A stretch of DNA of 64,000 bases from Pegoplata infirma (lineage: Eukaryota > Arthropoda > Insecta > Diptera > Anthomyiidae), in NCBI GenBank assembly GCA_963921195.1, contig OY992536.1, forward strand, positions 328,369,038 to 328,433,037. The letters run 5' to 3'. The position numbers were made by a program, and so were the translations under genes. The number at the start of each line of letters is the position of its first letter. The first letter of the stretch is position 1. The notes beneath the pieces are model-generated. The model was given only the letters and a program-made list of their open reading frames with translations. It was not told where the DNA came from and made no database searches. Shown here piece by piece: positions 41,708 through 53,049 of the stretch.

Positions 41708-43070
41708 CACTCATAAAAATTTGTTAGTATTCCTTACAAAAAAGTCTGTTACCATTACTAATAAAGTTTTCAATTTGTGCCCGATAACTTTTTCAGTTAC
41801 CATTACAAACTTTGGTTTTCAAAAATTAGTAATCTTAAAAATACTAAAAAAATTAGTATTACTAAATTTTTCTGTACAATTTTTGTAAAATGGATTTTAA
41901 AACGCGTTTGTAAATAATATTAACTTTTTTTTGTAAAAAAAATGTAAATTGTGTATTTTTAATTTTTGGTATTGTATACATCATGTAAATTGCGTATTGC
42001 GCTTGTTGTCGCCAGTAACTATTTCCATGCAAGTCAGTTTTTGTTAGAATTTTCGATCTAAAAAAGAGAAAATATTGAACACATTTTTTTAATACAAAAT
42101 ATACATACTTCCATATAAAATTAATTCTTTGAAGATTGATGTTGAATAAATTGGTGTACGGTGAACTAAAATAAAAAAAATATCAACATAATGTTTTAAA
42201 TAGATCACATAAATATACAATTGTTACCTGTTGTCATCATTTCCTATTTTGATTTATTATTCTAAAAATAAAAAACGAGTTACATAATTTTAAACAAAAA
42301 ATACTTTAAGATTTGGTTACCTGCTATTTTTTTTTTTGTTGTAATATTTTTTTTGTACATTTTTTTATTCATTTTACCCGTCGCGCGACGTTCACAGATC
42401 GAATGTTATTTTGTGACTAAAATATTCAAAGAAAGGCATAAAGTAAATTACACAAAAATCAACCCTTTATGTGCGTGAGAAAAAAATATGCGTGGATAGC
42501 ATAAACAAAAAAATTCCGCAAGTAGAGAAGAAAGAAAAAAAAACTGAAGAAAAAAAGGTCGGCATTGTTTTTTAAATTTTGCATGTCTTCTCTTGTCTCT
42601 ATTTTGTTTCCTTTTTTATATATATTTTTTTTAAATTAAAAAAAAAACCAATGAAGCGTAAATGAATATTAAAAATAATAAACATATTCATACTCATCAA
42701 AGCGCAGTTTTATCGTTAAAAAAATAACTAATAATATATTTTTTTATTTATTTTTTTTTAATTTCCAAATATTTAAATAAAATATTTTTTTTTTTAATTA
42801 TAGTGTATAGGTTTTCTAGAGAAAAAAAACGAAATTTACTAACTAATATTGTAAAATTTACAAAATAATTATCAAAAGTTAGTACGATAATTTTTAAAAA
42901 ATCAACTGAAAAAATTATTAAAAATTCAGTATAAAATTAATAGTTTGTAAAGCGAGTTTACTAAAAAGAATTACTAAAAATTGATTTTTTAGTAGAATTT
43001 AGTAAAAAAGTAGTAAAGTTGAGATACAAACCACTTTACAAATTTTTTTACTAACGTATTTTTTTGAGTG
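41708..43070. mobile_element. CACT-type element with 2-bp TSD
   Basis: 1363 bp. Left end CACTCATAAAAATTTGTTAG, right inverted CACTCAAAAAAATACGTTAG, flanked by TA (41706-41707 and 43071-43072). The ends resemble B1-B3 (CACTCAAAAAATTATGTTAG) and the 2-bp TSD is the same, so it is a longer relative. Both subterminal parts carry TTACTAA/TTAGTAA words. No transposase. Confidence 0.7.
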
Positions 43071-43079
43071 TACCATTAA

Positions 43080-43436
43080 TAAATAGTAGTTCTACTTATG
43101 TCACACACCAACAATAACAAATATTTGTGTTGTTTTTTTTTTCTTGTTTGTGATATTGTTTCCAATTGTATGATATAAATCAACTTGAGTAATAAATTTT
43201 TTACCAAAAACCCCTTAAAATTACAGTAATAATTCATTAAACGCTCTTGCGATAAACTAAACGAAAACCTTTAAGATTGTATGTGCTATAATATTTTTTT
43301 AATTTGAAAAATAAACATTAATAATTTGCAAAATCGACTTAAATCTCAATTGGAACACATTATTTAATCTCAAAAAGTTTTATTAGATTTTGTTTACTTA
43401 TGTAATTAAAAATCTTAGGAATTTCTTCATTTATAG
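43080..43436. other. intron sequence, nothing recognised
   Basis: AT-rich, no repeat partner, no protein-like frame. Confidence 0.4.
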
Positions 43437-43480
43437 TTGTATTTCCGGGAATACCGAGAACCGGGAACTGGGGGGCACTT
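43437..43480. mobile_element. terminal fragment of the hAT-like CCGG-type MITE
   Basis: CCGGGAATACCGAGAACCGG then GAACTGGGGGGCACT is the inverse of the left end of 48732-49262. Only about 40 bp of this end is present. Confidence 0.65.
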
Positions 43481-44011
43481 CTCGATACGATCAGGGTTAC
43501 CATTAGCACTTTGTAAGGAAGTTAAACATTTCCTTTTCCATATAACTATCCGAATTTTCCAAGAAATTTCCTGTTCAAGTAAGATATCAATACTAGGCAC
43601 TCCAATAAAGACAACCTGCGGTAAAAAAAAATTCAAATTTCATCAAGTAGATCCAGAAATGTTAAGAAAACAACTAAACATTTTTAACCAAAATCGCATA
43701 TTTTTTTCACATTTTCTAAAGTCTTTCGGCCTTTTAAACGTGAATTGGTTGTCACAAAATTTTTTTAAAATCAACTTCTCGAGATTTAGGTCCTATTTTT
43801 TGCTGCTCAAAAATATATGATACAATAATTTTTTACATAAATTCTATATAAATTTACCTTTCTTTTGAAAGAGATCCTGTACCGATACGATCAAGGACAG
43901 TCTTAGGACATTTCAAGGAAATTTGAAACTCCTTAAATTTGTGTTTTGCTACATACGACATCCGTGTTCTAAGGTAGCGATATGTAAAATTTTTTTGCCA
44001 ATTGTCTAAAA

Positions 44012-44580
44012 ACTAGTTAAATTCGGCTGTGCCGAATCTTTTATACCGTCCAACATGCTACAAAAATAAAAAAAAACTTAACGGTGGCGTTCTTGTTTAG
44101 GTGTGAGGGGGGGGGGGGGCTTATGTGGGGGACACCTGTCCCTCGCGATAATGTTTTTCTAATTCATTTATTATTCTTTTTGTACTACATTTATACAATT
44201 TTATAATTATTTAAACTATTTTTTTATATCAAAAGGGGACATACCGGAAAAACGTCATTATCTAATCTCCCGGGTTCAAATGCAGGACTTCGAATTTCTT
44301 CTATCATCAACATGTTTTATTTGTTTAACAAAAATACCAAAAAAATAACTCTTAAAATTTTTTTTAGAGATTGGTTTAGTTTTTTAAGGGGGAAGTTTTT
44401 TCCACTGGTCCGATTTTGCACACTAACGAACTTAACCTGCCTTAGATTACATTCGTGCAAAACTTCTTTATTTTGAACTGCATCGTGTCATCTACAGACG
44501 GACAAACGAACGGATAGTGATCTTGCATCAAGAACTGTTTTAACACTGTTGTACAAAAAAACCGAATCGAATATACTTTT
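44012..44580 (+). mobile_element. mini-me/DINE-1-like element M4
   Basis: AGTTAAATTCGGCTGTGCCG and a TATACCGTCCAACATGC box begin it. Later CTACAGACGGACAAACGAAC, GGATAGTGATCTTG and CGAATCGAATATACTTTTCA mark a degenerate tail. An uninterrupted G run of about 12 lies at 44108-44120. Confidence 0.65.
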
Positions 44581-44804
44581 CAAGTGAGTTAATTTTGGTT
44601 GTAGGTCTCGTCAAAAAATTCACAAAAACGCCCATCAAACTTCCGACACCCTCAAATTTTGAAGTTATTGTAAAAAATTATTTTTAAGAACTTTTCTCAT
44701 TTAACCAAGTGTAACTCAGAAAGCTTTCAACCGATTTTAAATTTTTGAACTGTTTTGGATAGAAGAAGGATAGGGCTTTCCATGTGTGTGAATTAGTATA
44801 TACT

Positions 44805-45095
44805 GGTGCCACCTATTTCCAGGTTCTCGGTATTACCGGGAATATTTTGGTACCGGTTTCCCGGTTCTAGAAACATTGCCGGAAATACCGGTATTCCCGG
44901 TTTCGATTCTGGTACCGGTTCTCAGAAAACAAAAAAATACTATAATATGCATAAAATGTTTAAATTAAATAATTACACAATTTTAGTTATTATTTCAGAA
45001 ATATTTAGTTATGTTTGAAAAATTATTTAAAAATCAATTCCCGGTAATACCAAAAACCAGGAATACCGGTACTACGGTACTGACCGCAGGCTCTA
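44805..45095. mobile_element. hAT-like CCGG-type MITE, degenerate copy
   Basis: 291 bp, starting TGGTGCCACCTATTTCCAGG and ending CCGCAGGCTCTA. Dense CCGG-TATTCCCGG words near both ends around a short A/T-rich centre. Flanks GTATATAC and GTCTATTT agree at 5 of 8 positions, so the TSD is largely decayed. Confidence 0.7.
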
Positions 45096-45159
45096 GTCTA
45101 TTTAGTTACAATTTCCATTCCCATTTGGTTTGCCTTAGACCTTTTACAAATTTATATAT

Positions 45160-45415
45160 CGTCGGTGCGCTAACCAGAACCGCTATGTGTATTTAAAAAA
45201 AATTTGAAGATACTTTTATAACAGCTAAATTTGGTACTCTTGCGCTGTTTTTTTAAAATTAAAATTAATGTAAATAGAAAATTTGCCATATTATTTAAAT
45301 ATTTTTGAAAGAAATATTGCTTTAAAGCACCGCGAAAAGTTTAAATAAAGCTGATTTGTAAGTCTCTCAAAAAAATTTTGAAAAGCAAATAGCGGTTCTG
45401 GTTGGCGCACCGACG
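45160..45415. mobile_element. MITE C3 (CGTCGGTGCGC ends, ATAT TSD)
   Basis: 256-bp element with ends CGTCGGTGCGCTAACCAGAA and inverted CGTCGGTGCGCCAACCAGAA, flanked by ATAT (45156-45159 and 45416-45419). End sequence and TSD relate it to C1 and C2, though beyond the first 12 bases the sequence differs. Confidence 0.75.
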
Positions 45416-45419
45416 ATAT

Positions 45420-45975
45420 ATTTTTTAATTCGTAATAAAAAATGGTTCTACTCACGTGAGCGTTAGCCAAACAAAAAAAGTTTCGTGCGTATTTTATTTT
45501 GTGAGGGTGGCTTTTTAGCAATGTAAGTACATAAACGTATTCATCTAACAAGGTTTACCTGTACAAGAACATAAATACAATTAGTTACTATTAGTTTACT
45601 GATAAAAAAATATTTACCAGTTCTTGCATATAATAAATGATTTTATTTGTTTATACCCATATTTTTATAACATCAATACAACACTTTGCTACTTTATTTA
45701 ATTTGAGAGATTTTCCATAATAAAATTGATATCATTTTTTTTTTTTTCAAAAAGCTTAAAATTTTAGTAAAACAAATTAATAAATATGACAATAAATGTT
45801 TTATACTTATGTATAATACAAATATAAATGCGAATATCCATTTTAACCTCAAATTTAAAAATATCATAACCTCAATAATTTAAGTATGTGTTTGTTGTTA
45901 GTTTGTCCTACATAGTGATACATTTAAAAATATCACTTCTTCGTATAAATATTTTACAATAACCTCGTTGTTGAC
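45420..45975. other. intron sequence, nothing recognised
   Basis: AT-rich with a T run near 45740. No repeat partner and no protein-like frame. Confidence 0.4.
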
Positions 45976-46100
45976 TAGGGCAAGGACTTTTATGCATCTA
46001 AAAACTGAAAATATGTGCATATAAAATGCATCTAAAAATGCAAAATATGCACTTCAACTTTAAAAAATATGCATTCAAGAACTCATTGTTTTTGATAAAA
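45976..46100. mobile_element. one end of a TAGGGCAAG-type hAT-like element
   Basis: TAGGGCAAGGACTTTTATGC, ATCTAAAAACTGAAAATATG and TGCAT match the right end of 56269-57814 read in reverse (TAGGGCAAGTACTTTCATGC). The other end was not found. Confidence 0.6.
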
Positions 46101-46503
46101 TCAATAAGTCAACATTAATTTATTTGGGCCTATTAAATATATTAATGCTCTCTACAATTTTAAAGGAAGCTGTTTTTATTAAGTGAAAACAATTTTTAGT
46201 TTGTAAAATATTATTTTGACTAGTCGAATAGCCTGTCCCTGCCAGGCGGAATACCAAATCACTTTTGTCACTAAATCTAATTTTTTACCAAACTTTATAA
46301 AAAATTACGTTTGTGCTTCAAAAATTTAATATTGCTAGATTGAGTTCAATACATTTCCCAAACTGGAAAAAAATTTAATGAGTATAAAAGGTTTTATTGA
46401 TAAAATTTTAGAACTAAATTTAGCACGCCCATTTCATCTCTCCGTCCTTAAACCGGATATCAAAAATCCATCGTGATGATCTGTCCCATGGTCACTCCTA
46501 TAT

Positions 46504-47581
46504 GAGGCATTCCACACCAAATGTCCCGCTACAGAAAAAAATGTGTCCCGTAAATTTCTGAATAGGTTGTTTGGATAGCCCTATATGGAACTAAGAAAAT
46601 TGCGTTTTTGGTTTTTCTAATTTTCAAAAACTGGGCTTAGAAGGCATGGTGAAATATTGGAAAAATGGTCAAATTTGTGGCGAGTTGCCTTGATTAAATA
46701 TTTATCACATTAAAACGGAATGCACCACCATCTCAAAAATTTACATTCTTATATAGTTTTGTGGCTATCGATTAAAATTTTTTTTTTTAATTTTCAGAAC
46801 CCGTTCTAAAATTTTCCATTTTTTAAAAATGTCAATTTATTAAAACCACTTTTTTTTTTCTTTTTTAATTTTTTTTTTTTAAAGTTTAGATGTTTGTCCA
46901 TCCACACAAAAAAAATTCAGAAACACGTCTTCGTTTTTTTCGAGAAAATCGCATTTGAACTTTAAATTTCATAACAATTTTGTAATTTGCTTGTATTTTC
47001 TTGATTTAACGTTGCGAATGAGTATTATTAATTGCATAAATATTACTCATTCGCAACGTTAAAACAAAGAAATACAAGCAAATTACAAAATTGTTATGAA
47101 ATTTAAAGTTCAAATGCGATTTTCTCGAAAAAAACGAAGAACGTGTTTCTGAATTTTTTTGTGTGGATGGACAAACATCTAAACTTAAAAAAAAAAAAAA
47201 AATTAAAAAAGAAAAAAAAAAGTGGAATGTTTTTTAATAAATTGACATTTTTAAAAAATGGAAAATTTCAGAACGGGTTCTGAAAATTTTCCAAAAAAAT
47301 AAAAAAATTAATCGATAGACCATACAAAACTATATAAGAATGTAAATTTTTGAGATTGTGGTGCATTCCGTTTTAATGTGATAAATATTTAATCAAGGCA
47401 ACTCGCCACAAATTTGACCATTTTTCTAATATTTGACCACGCCTCCTAAGCCCAGTTTTTGAAAAATTGAAAAACCAAAAACGCAATTTTCTAAGTTCCA
47501 TATAGGGCTATCCATACAACCTATTCAGAAGTTTACGGTACACGTGTTTTTTTTCGCTGGACATTTGGTGTGGAATGCCTC
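46504..47581. mobile_element. large palindromic MITE (GAGGCATTCCACACC ends)
   Basis: 1078-bp foldback with near-identical arms of more than 500 bp: GAGGCATTCCACACCAAATG at both ends, then CCCTATATGGAACTAAGAAA, and a centre around AATTGCATAAATATTACTCA. Flanked by AT on both sides. Only scattered mismatches separate the arms, so it is young or kept homogeneous by conversion. Non-coding. Confidence 0.85.
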
Positions 47582-47589
47582 ATGGCGAT

Positions 47590-48640
47590 TCTTATCTTTT
47601 TTTAGTCATGAAGGGTTTAAAAATTAGCTAAAATGTTAAAAAAACACAATTTTTTCACTTAAATTTTTCCGTATTAGTCTCCGTACACAGTTTAAATATT
47701 AAATCTGACTTCATAAGGATATGATCCATTGTCAATACTTTATGCTTGCCAATTTTCAGCTTCCTTAGTCATTGGGGGTTTCAGTAATAGTTTAAATGTT
47801 TAAAAACTAAATTTCGCCGTCTTTCGCCACTCCCCCTGTCTTAAAGGCCGAAAATCCGGCTATGCTACAGATTATATAAACAAACTGAACAAAATTCACA
47901 ACGGATTTTTTCGTATCTCTGCCCTTTCACTGGATATCTTTCCCATAGTCTGTGTCATATGCATCCCAATTTTCATCTTTCAAGGTCATAAGGTGTCTTC
48001 AAAATTAGGTAAGATGTAAAAACAGAATTTTTCCACGCCCATTTCTTCCATTAATTTTCCGTCCATATTCCAAAATGTTTAAATCTGACTACTTTAGGAT
48101 AAGCTCCATCGTTAGTACTATATTCGTATCCACGCCCTTTTCCCTCTTAGTTCTTCGTTCACAGTCCAAAAATTTTGAGTCTGACTACTTTATGATATGC
48201 TCCAGTGTCAGGACAATATGCTTGCCAATTTTCGGCTGCGTAGGTCATTAGGGCTTTAAAGTTATTTAAATTAAAAAAAAATAAAACACAAAATTGCCCT
48301 GCACCTTTTTAGCTCAGAAGCAGATTTATATAATTTTTTCGACTTATTTCACTGACTTTGATCACAGAAAAAAAAAAATATTTGTCAATGAACAAAATTC
48401 ATAGTATTTCTGAACAAATTCATAAAAATAGAATTTATGAAAAAATGTTAAATAGTTCTTAAATTTCACATATTATGATTTATTCATAAATACTATAAAC
48501 AAGTTTATATTTGTTATGAAGAAGTTAATAAATTTTATGAATTTGTCCATTGATACTATGAAAGTTGTTCATTGGAAAATTGTTTTTTTGTGTGATGAAA
48601 AACAATTTAAAAGTATGTGATTATTTACAATTTTACTTTT
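47590..48640. repeat. diverged tandem repeats with 'GCTTGCCAATTTTC' phrases
   Basis: Units near 47700-47790, 47930-48000, 48060-48130 and 48180-48260 share the order AAATCTGACT, AC-TTA-GATATG.TCC, GTC-GTAC-ATATGC, TTGCCAATTTTC-GCT and TAGGTCATTAGGG. Estimated unit 110-200 bp, strongly decayed. No coding sequence seen. Confidence 0.45.
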
Positions 48641-49500
48641 TAAGCATTTTGCACTTTTCGCACGAATTTTTGATCTTCAACAACCCCTAGTGAAATTTTA
48701 TGTTTTTGTAGAACATTTTAAACCTTTAAACTAGTGCCCCCCATTTCCCGGTTCTCGGTATTCCCGGTTCTGGTACCGGTTTCCCGGTTCTAGATATATT
48801 CCCGGAAATACCGGTATTCCCGGTTCTTATCCTGGTACCGGTTCGCAAAATTCAAAATTAAAAAAAAAAAAAAAAAATTACCATAAAATATTTTAATTAC
48901 ACTATTTAATCAGTATTTCAGAACTATTTTCTTGTGTTTCAAAAATTATTTGAAAATTATGCACATATTTCTTCTTAAATTCAAAAAAAAAAAATGGAAA
49001 TGGTGTTTTTCACATGTTTTGTATTTTTTTTTTTGGTAAAAGCAAAAATTTTAATTGCACAAAAATTTTAATTGCACAAAATTTTACAAAATATACATAC
49101 CGGTAGTCCCGGGAATACCGTCAGAACCGGAACCGGGAATACCGGTATTCCCGGGAATACCGGGAATGAATTAGGAACCGGGAAACCGGTACCATTTCCC
49201 GGTAATACCGAGAACCGGGAATACCGGTATTCCCGGTACTACGGTACTGACCGTAGGCACTACTTTAAACGCATTTTTTTGGAGTTCGATGAGGATATTT
49301 GAAAAAATACCAAAAATGACCCGTAAAAATTAGAAATAGAGGGTTAATATATTCTAAAAAAAGAACCGCCATAAAATTTCAATGAAGACATGTCTTAACA
49401 TTATTTACTTAAGAACTAGATTTAATACTTTTTTTGAGTTATTTGAAACGCCTTTGAAAAAAATTTTAAAATTTCAGTGGGCCATAAAAAAAGAACTCCA
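48640..49500. repeat. repeat J, copy 1 (interrupted by the hAT-like MITE)
   Basis: CAATTTTACTTTTTAAGCAT, CAACCCCTAGTGAAATTT, GAACATTTTAAACCTTTAAAC, then after the insertion CTTTAAACGCATTTTTTTGG, GACCCGTAAAAATTAGAAAT and AGAGGGTTAATAT. The same order is found, without this insertion, at 49625-49985. Confidence 0.7.
48732..49262. mobile_element. hAT-like MITE with CCGG-TATTCCCGG subterminal repeats, exact 8-bp TSD
   Basis: 531 bp, best copy of its family. Ends TAGTGCCCCCCATTTCCCGG and inverted TAGTGCCTACGGTCAGTACC. CTTTAAAC at 48724-48731 is exactly repeated at 49263-49270 and fits the hAT pattern nTnnnnAn. The unoccupied host site is at 49809-49816 in repeat J copy 2. Both thirds are crowded with GGGAATACCGGTATTCCC palindromes. 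No transposase. Confidence 0.88.
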
Positions 49501-49624
49501 GCTAAGTTTTTAAAACCCTTCGGGGGTTTTGCTCTACTGTTGGTATACATTAATTTTTGATGGTCCCATCCAAGATACAAAATCGTGTTTCACAGTGTTA
49601 TTAAATTGTATTTAACCAAAGATA

Positions 49625-49985
49625 CTTTACAATTTTACTTTTGTATGCGTTGTGCTTATGTGTTTCTTCACAATACTGCAGCAAGCAGCAGACAGCAAAA
49701 TTTTGCTGTCTGCTGCTTGCTGCTGTATTGTGAAGAAACACTATGTCGCACGTTCTTTTGGCTTTTTACAACCCCTAGTGAAATTTAATGCAAAATATTT
49801 TTGTTGAACATTTTAACCCTTTAAACGCACGTTTTAGTGGTGTTCGATGTTGAATATTTGAAAAAAGGGCTAAAATGACCCCTAAAAATGGGAGATAGAG
49901 GGTTAATATAATCTACGAAAAGAACCACCAACAAATTTCACTCAAGACATGTATAAACATTATTTAGCTCAGAAGGAGATAAAAT
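49625..49985. repeat. repeat J, copy 2 (unoccupied hAT site, carries hairpin H2)
   Basis: Matches 48640-48731 and 49263-49420 in order. It has CCCTTTAAACGCACG uninterrupted where copy 1 carries the hAT-like MITE. Conversely, copy 2 carries the hairpin H2 where copy 1 reads GCACTTTTCGCACG. Confidence 0.75.
49660..49741. mobile_element. hairpin MITE H2 (GTGTTTCTT ends, TAT TSD)
   Basis: 82-bp almost perfect palindrome: GTGTTTCTTCACAATACTGC, AGCAAGCAGCAGACAGC and AAAATTTT at the centre, then the inverse. Flanked by TAT (49657-49659 and 49742-49744). Longer relative at 28394-28517. Confidence 0.8.
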
Positions 49986-49989
49986 ACAT

Positions 49990-50960
49990 TTTTCGACTTA
50001 TTTCTCACTACTTTCAAGAAATAAGACTATTTTTATTGACGTTTTTTCGCGAAAACGCAATTGGATCTAGAAAGACTGGAAGGCACATGTATTTTGTTTT
50101 CGGCCCTACTTTTAGAATTTATAGTCTGGTCCATGTGTACAAAAGTTTGTCGGACGGTGTTATAAAATGTTTGCCACTCTTCTTTATTGAACAACTCTTT
50201 ATTTCGAAATGTCATAAGATTTACAAACTTTCAATCGTGTTCTATAATTTTAACCAACAGTTTTTTTATATCATGATGATGATAAACCAAATGTTTATTG
50301 ACAGATGTGTTTGTGTGATAACTGCTACTACCACTAGTTTGGAGCTCTATTTTTCTGACCTCATACGACAAAAAAAAAAATAAAACTATTATATTTAAGT
50401 TTACATAAATATGTACGACGATTATACAAACATACAATAAATATCATTTCAATACTTTTTCGAAGTATTTATTGTGGACTATGGAATGGATATCATATCA
50501 CATTCACTCACACTCAACAACTTTATCTGATCGAAATGCAATAAAAAAATGTTTTTATCTTTTCAAGTGTGGTAGCAAAGGTGCTGGTGCTTGGTGCTGC
50601 TACTACCATTACCAATTTTTGTGTTTTTATTTTTTATTTTATTATTATTTAAAGATAAAGAATATTAATAAACCTTATAAATAACATTTAGTAAAATAAA
50701 AATACAATACAATTAAAACAACTACATAACAAATAAGTAGTAAGTTGGTAGGTAGGTAAGAAATAAACATTTCTGCCATTTCACAATTTTCGGTTATTTC
50801 TATCCGATCGAGTTAACTAACTAACATTGTATAAAGAATTTATTTTTTATTTTTTGCCTACTTGGTTTTATCTTTCTATCAGACATAACGATCAAATTTA
50901 TAACTCCACCACTATGTTGAGCTACTTGATATGTATGTTTGTACATCAGAGTGCCTTGAT
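49990..50960. other. intron sequence, nothing firmly recognised
   Basis: Less repetitive than its surroundings. A minus-strand frame at 50215-50033 (with NKEEWQTFYNTVRQTFVHMD) has protein-like composition but no family was recognised and it is short. The rest is AT-rich. Confidence 0.35.
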
Positions 50961-50964
50961 TTGT

Positions 50965-51035
50965 ATAGTGGTGGAGGGTATACATAGGTTTGTCATTCCG
51001 TTTGTAACTTATAAAAAATATCGGTCTATACTCAA
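50965..51035 (-). mobile_element. mini-me/DINE-1-like 3' fragment M5
   Basis: On the minus strand GACCGATATTTTTTATAAGT, TACAAACGGAATGACAAACC and ATGTATACCCTCCACC match the last part of the mini-me-like family. Confidence 0.65.
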
Positions 51036-51047
51036 AATAATACATTA

Positions 51048-51897
51048 GTAGATTTACTAATTTTTTTTTTGCTAATGCTTTAGCAAATTTTTAGTTGAGA
51101 TTATCATGTTAGCAAAAATATCTTTTAAACTTCATTTAGCGCATTAGCAATTTTAAACAAAATTTGAACTAATTTTGTTTGCTAAACTTTAAATTGAGTT
51201 TACCAAATTTTTACAAGCTTTTTTTGCTAATATTAGCAAAAATAAATTGTAATTTTTTTTCAGAAAACTTTAAAAGGCGCTATCTTGGAAACTAAGCCAT
51301 ATAGAGCAATATGGAGGCCATTTTTGGTTCTCGGGCTCTCTTGGGCTCATAGTATCGCCGGTCCTCTTCACATGTGTGGACCCTATTGGGCCCTAACTTT
51401 GTATCCAGAAAAGTTAGCATTCCCGAAAATTTTAAAATGCTCATATCTCGGTAAATATTGCCGACACAACAAAAAGTCCAAAAGTAGCCCTCAACACGTA
51501 GAACAAGACCGCAAAATAACCAAAAGCTCTCCGAGTAATATTTTTGAAGTTATCAAGTTTTTTAATTCTCAAAACCCCAATGATTCCATAAAATCACGTA
51601 TCTCAAAAACTAAGCAAGGTAGAGCGAAACGGACACAAATTTTGGATTAAAAACTATGACGATTTTTAAAGAACCCAACTAGGTCTAGGCCCATCGGGGT
51701 CTGGACCTATTGGGTCCGAACCCAATGGGTCCTCAAATGTGTATGAACTAAGTTGAAATAAAAAAAATTTCAGTTAACTAATTTTTAGCAAAACGTTTTT
51801 GCTAACTTTACCAAAAAAATTGTGGGTTCAAAATCAGCAAATTTTCTTGTAGGTTTACAAACTTTTTTTGCTAACATTACAGTTTTTTTTTGAGTGT
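51048..51897. mobile_element. TTAGCAAA-rich element with one CACT-type end
   Basis: Both flanks are rich in TTTGCTAA/TTAGCAAA words (51060-51245 and 51785-51890). The right end reads TTTTTTTTTGAGTG next to TA, as in the CACT family; the left end is not preserved. The centre (51280-51750) is related to the foldback at 39400-40085, sharing TAGAGCAATATGGAGGCCAT and CGGTCCTCTTCACATGTGTG. Confidence 0.55.
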
Positions 51898-52020
51898 AGG
51901 GGGTTTTCAACGCAAATGACACAACTTTTGAAACCGATCTCTTCCGATCGGGATGGAATTTGCACCAATGTAAGTTCAATTAGATAGTAGTTTGGTCTCA
52001 ATTTTTAAGCGAGATTGGTA

Positions 52021-52205
52021 TACTAAGAAGATTATGTCATTAAGTGTTTGTAGTTTATTTAAAAAGTCAGTAAAGTTCTTTTACAAGAAAAATTACTTAT
52101 TTTATTAAGGATTTCTTGTTTTATACTATTTCTGCAGTTAAAAGAAATAATACTGACTTAAAAAATATATTTTCCGTTACATTTAATTTCGGCAGTAAAA
52201 AATGT
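52021..52205. repeat. left arm of a 6.1-kb inverted pair (partner 57918-58110)
   Basis: TACTAAGAAGATTATGTCAT, GTTTGTAGTTTATTT, CAGTAAAGTTCTTTTAC, GGATTTCTTGTTTTATAC and TTCGGCAGTAAAAAATGTC are matched in order by the inverse of 57918-58110, whose end reads CACTAAGAAAATTATGTCAT. TA flanks both outer ends (52019-52020 and 58111-58112). Either the two ends of one CACT-type element with about 190-bp inverted ends, or two separate fragments. Confidence 0.6.
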
Positions 52206-53049
52206 CTTATATCGCGGGCCTGTATTCAAAATCCTCTATCTTCCATGTTCACGAAAATTACTTTTCGATGGTAAAATATTCAGTAAAACGGAACAAAAAT
52301 ATTTTTTTTATTTGCATTTTTGGTTTTCTCTATCTTACACAATTTATTTTTCAGAATAAAAAACCCTCTATCTTTGTTCATACTAATTTTTGCATGCTGA
52401 ACATGAATTTGTCAACAAAATTCCAGAACCACTAAAATCTGTCTGTTGGCAACAATATAAGCCGTATTCACTCAAATTAGTAAATTAACACCTTTAATTC
52501 GTCAAAATTATCACAAAGATTTTTTTATGATTTAGCCTTATAAGAATTCTACGTATGATAACACTGGTTCTATAAAGAATTTGTCTACACATTTTGGTCA
52601 AATCATTTAAGTACTTTTGCAATGCTATTGATATAAATTTTAAAATATAGTTTATGTAGCTTTAAATAGTTTCTATCTACAATTGATATAATCTTAAGAA
52701 AAAAACATACTTGAAATTTTAAAATTGTTTATAAATCTTAACAGTAACAGTGAAAACTCAAATAATATTTTGATTTCAATATTATAACAAAAAGATTGAG
52801 AATCTGTTAAAAGTAAGCTGAGCTAAGGCCCTTTAAGATAAAAAAAATACGTATACTTTTTTCAAAAAATTCCCATTTTTATTTTACTCTAACAATAAGT
52901 TGATCGTGATTCATCAAAATGTTTTTTTTTATTTATTTTTGTAGAAAAGTAGGATAACTTAGCTTTCTAAAACATTAAAAAATATAAAAATCTATTAAAA
53001 AATTAATGAGTTAAGCTAAGTATTGTGATAACATGTACCATCTATTTTC
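52206..53049. other. intron sequence, nothing recognised
   Basis: AT-rich stretch between the inverted arm and the G run. No protein-like frame and no repeat partner found. Confidence 0.4.

Noticed and set aside
50033..50383. Opposed frames of 60 and 144 codons
   Set aside because: Minus frame has somewhat protein-like composition, but no domain, splice pattern or repeat support was found. Kept only as a remark.
51285..51650. Frame of 121 codons
   Set aside because: Lies in a repeat related to 39400-40085; the product has no recognisable domain and the related copy does not keep the frame.
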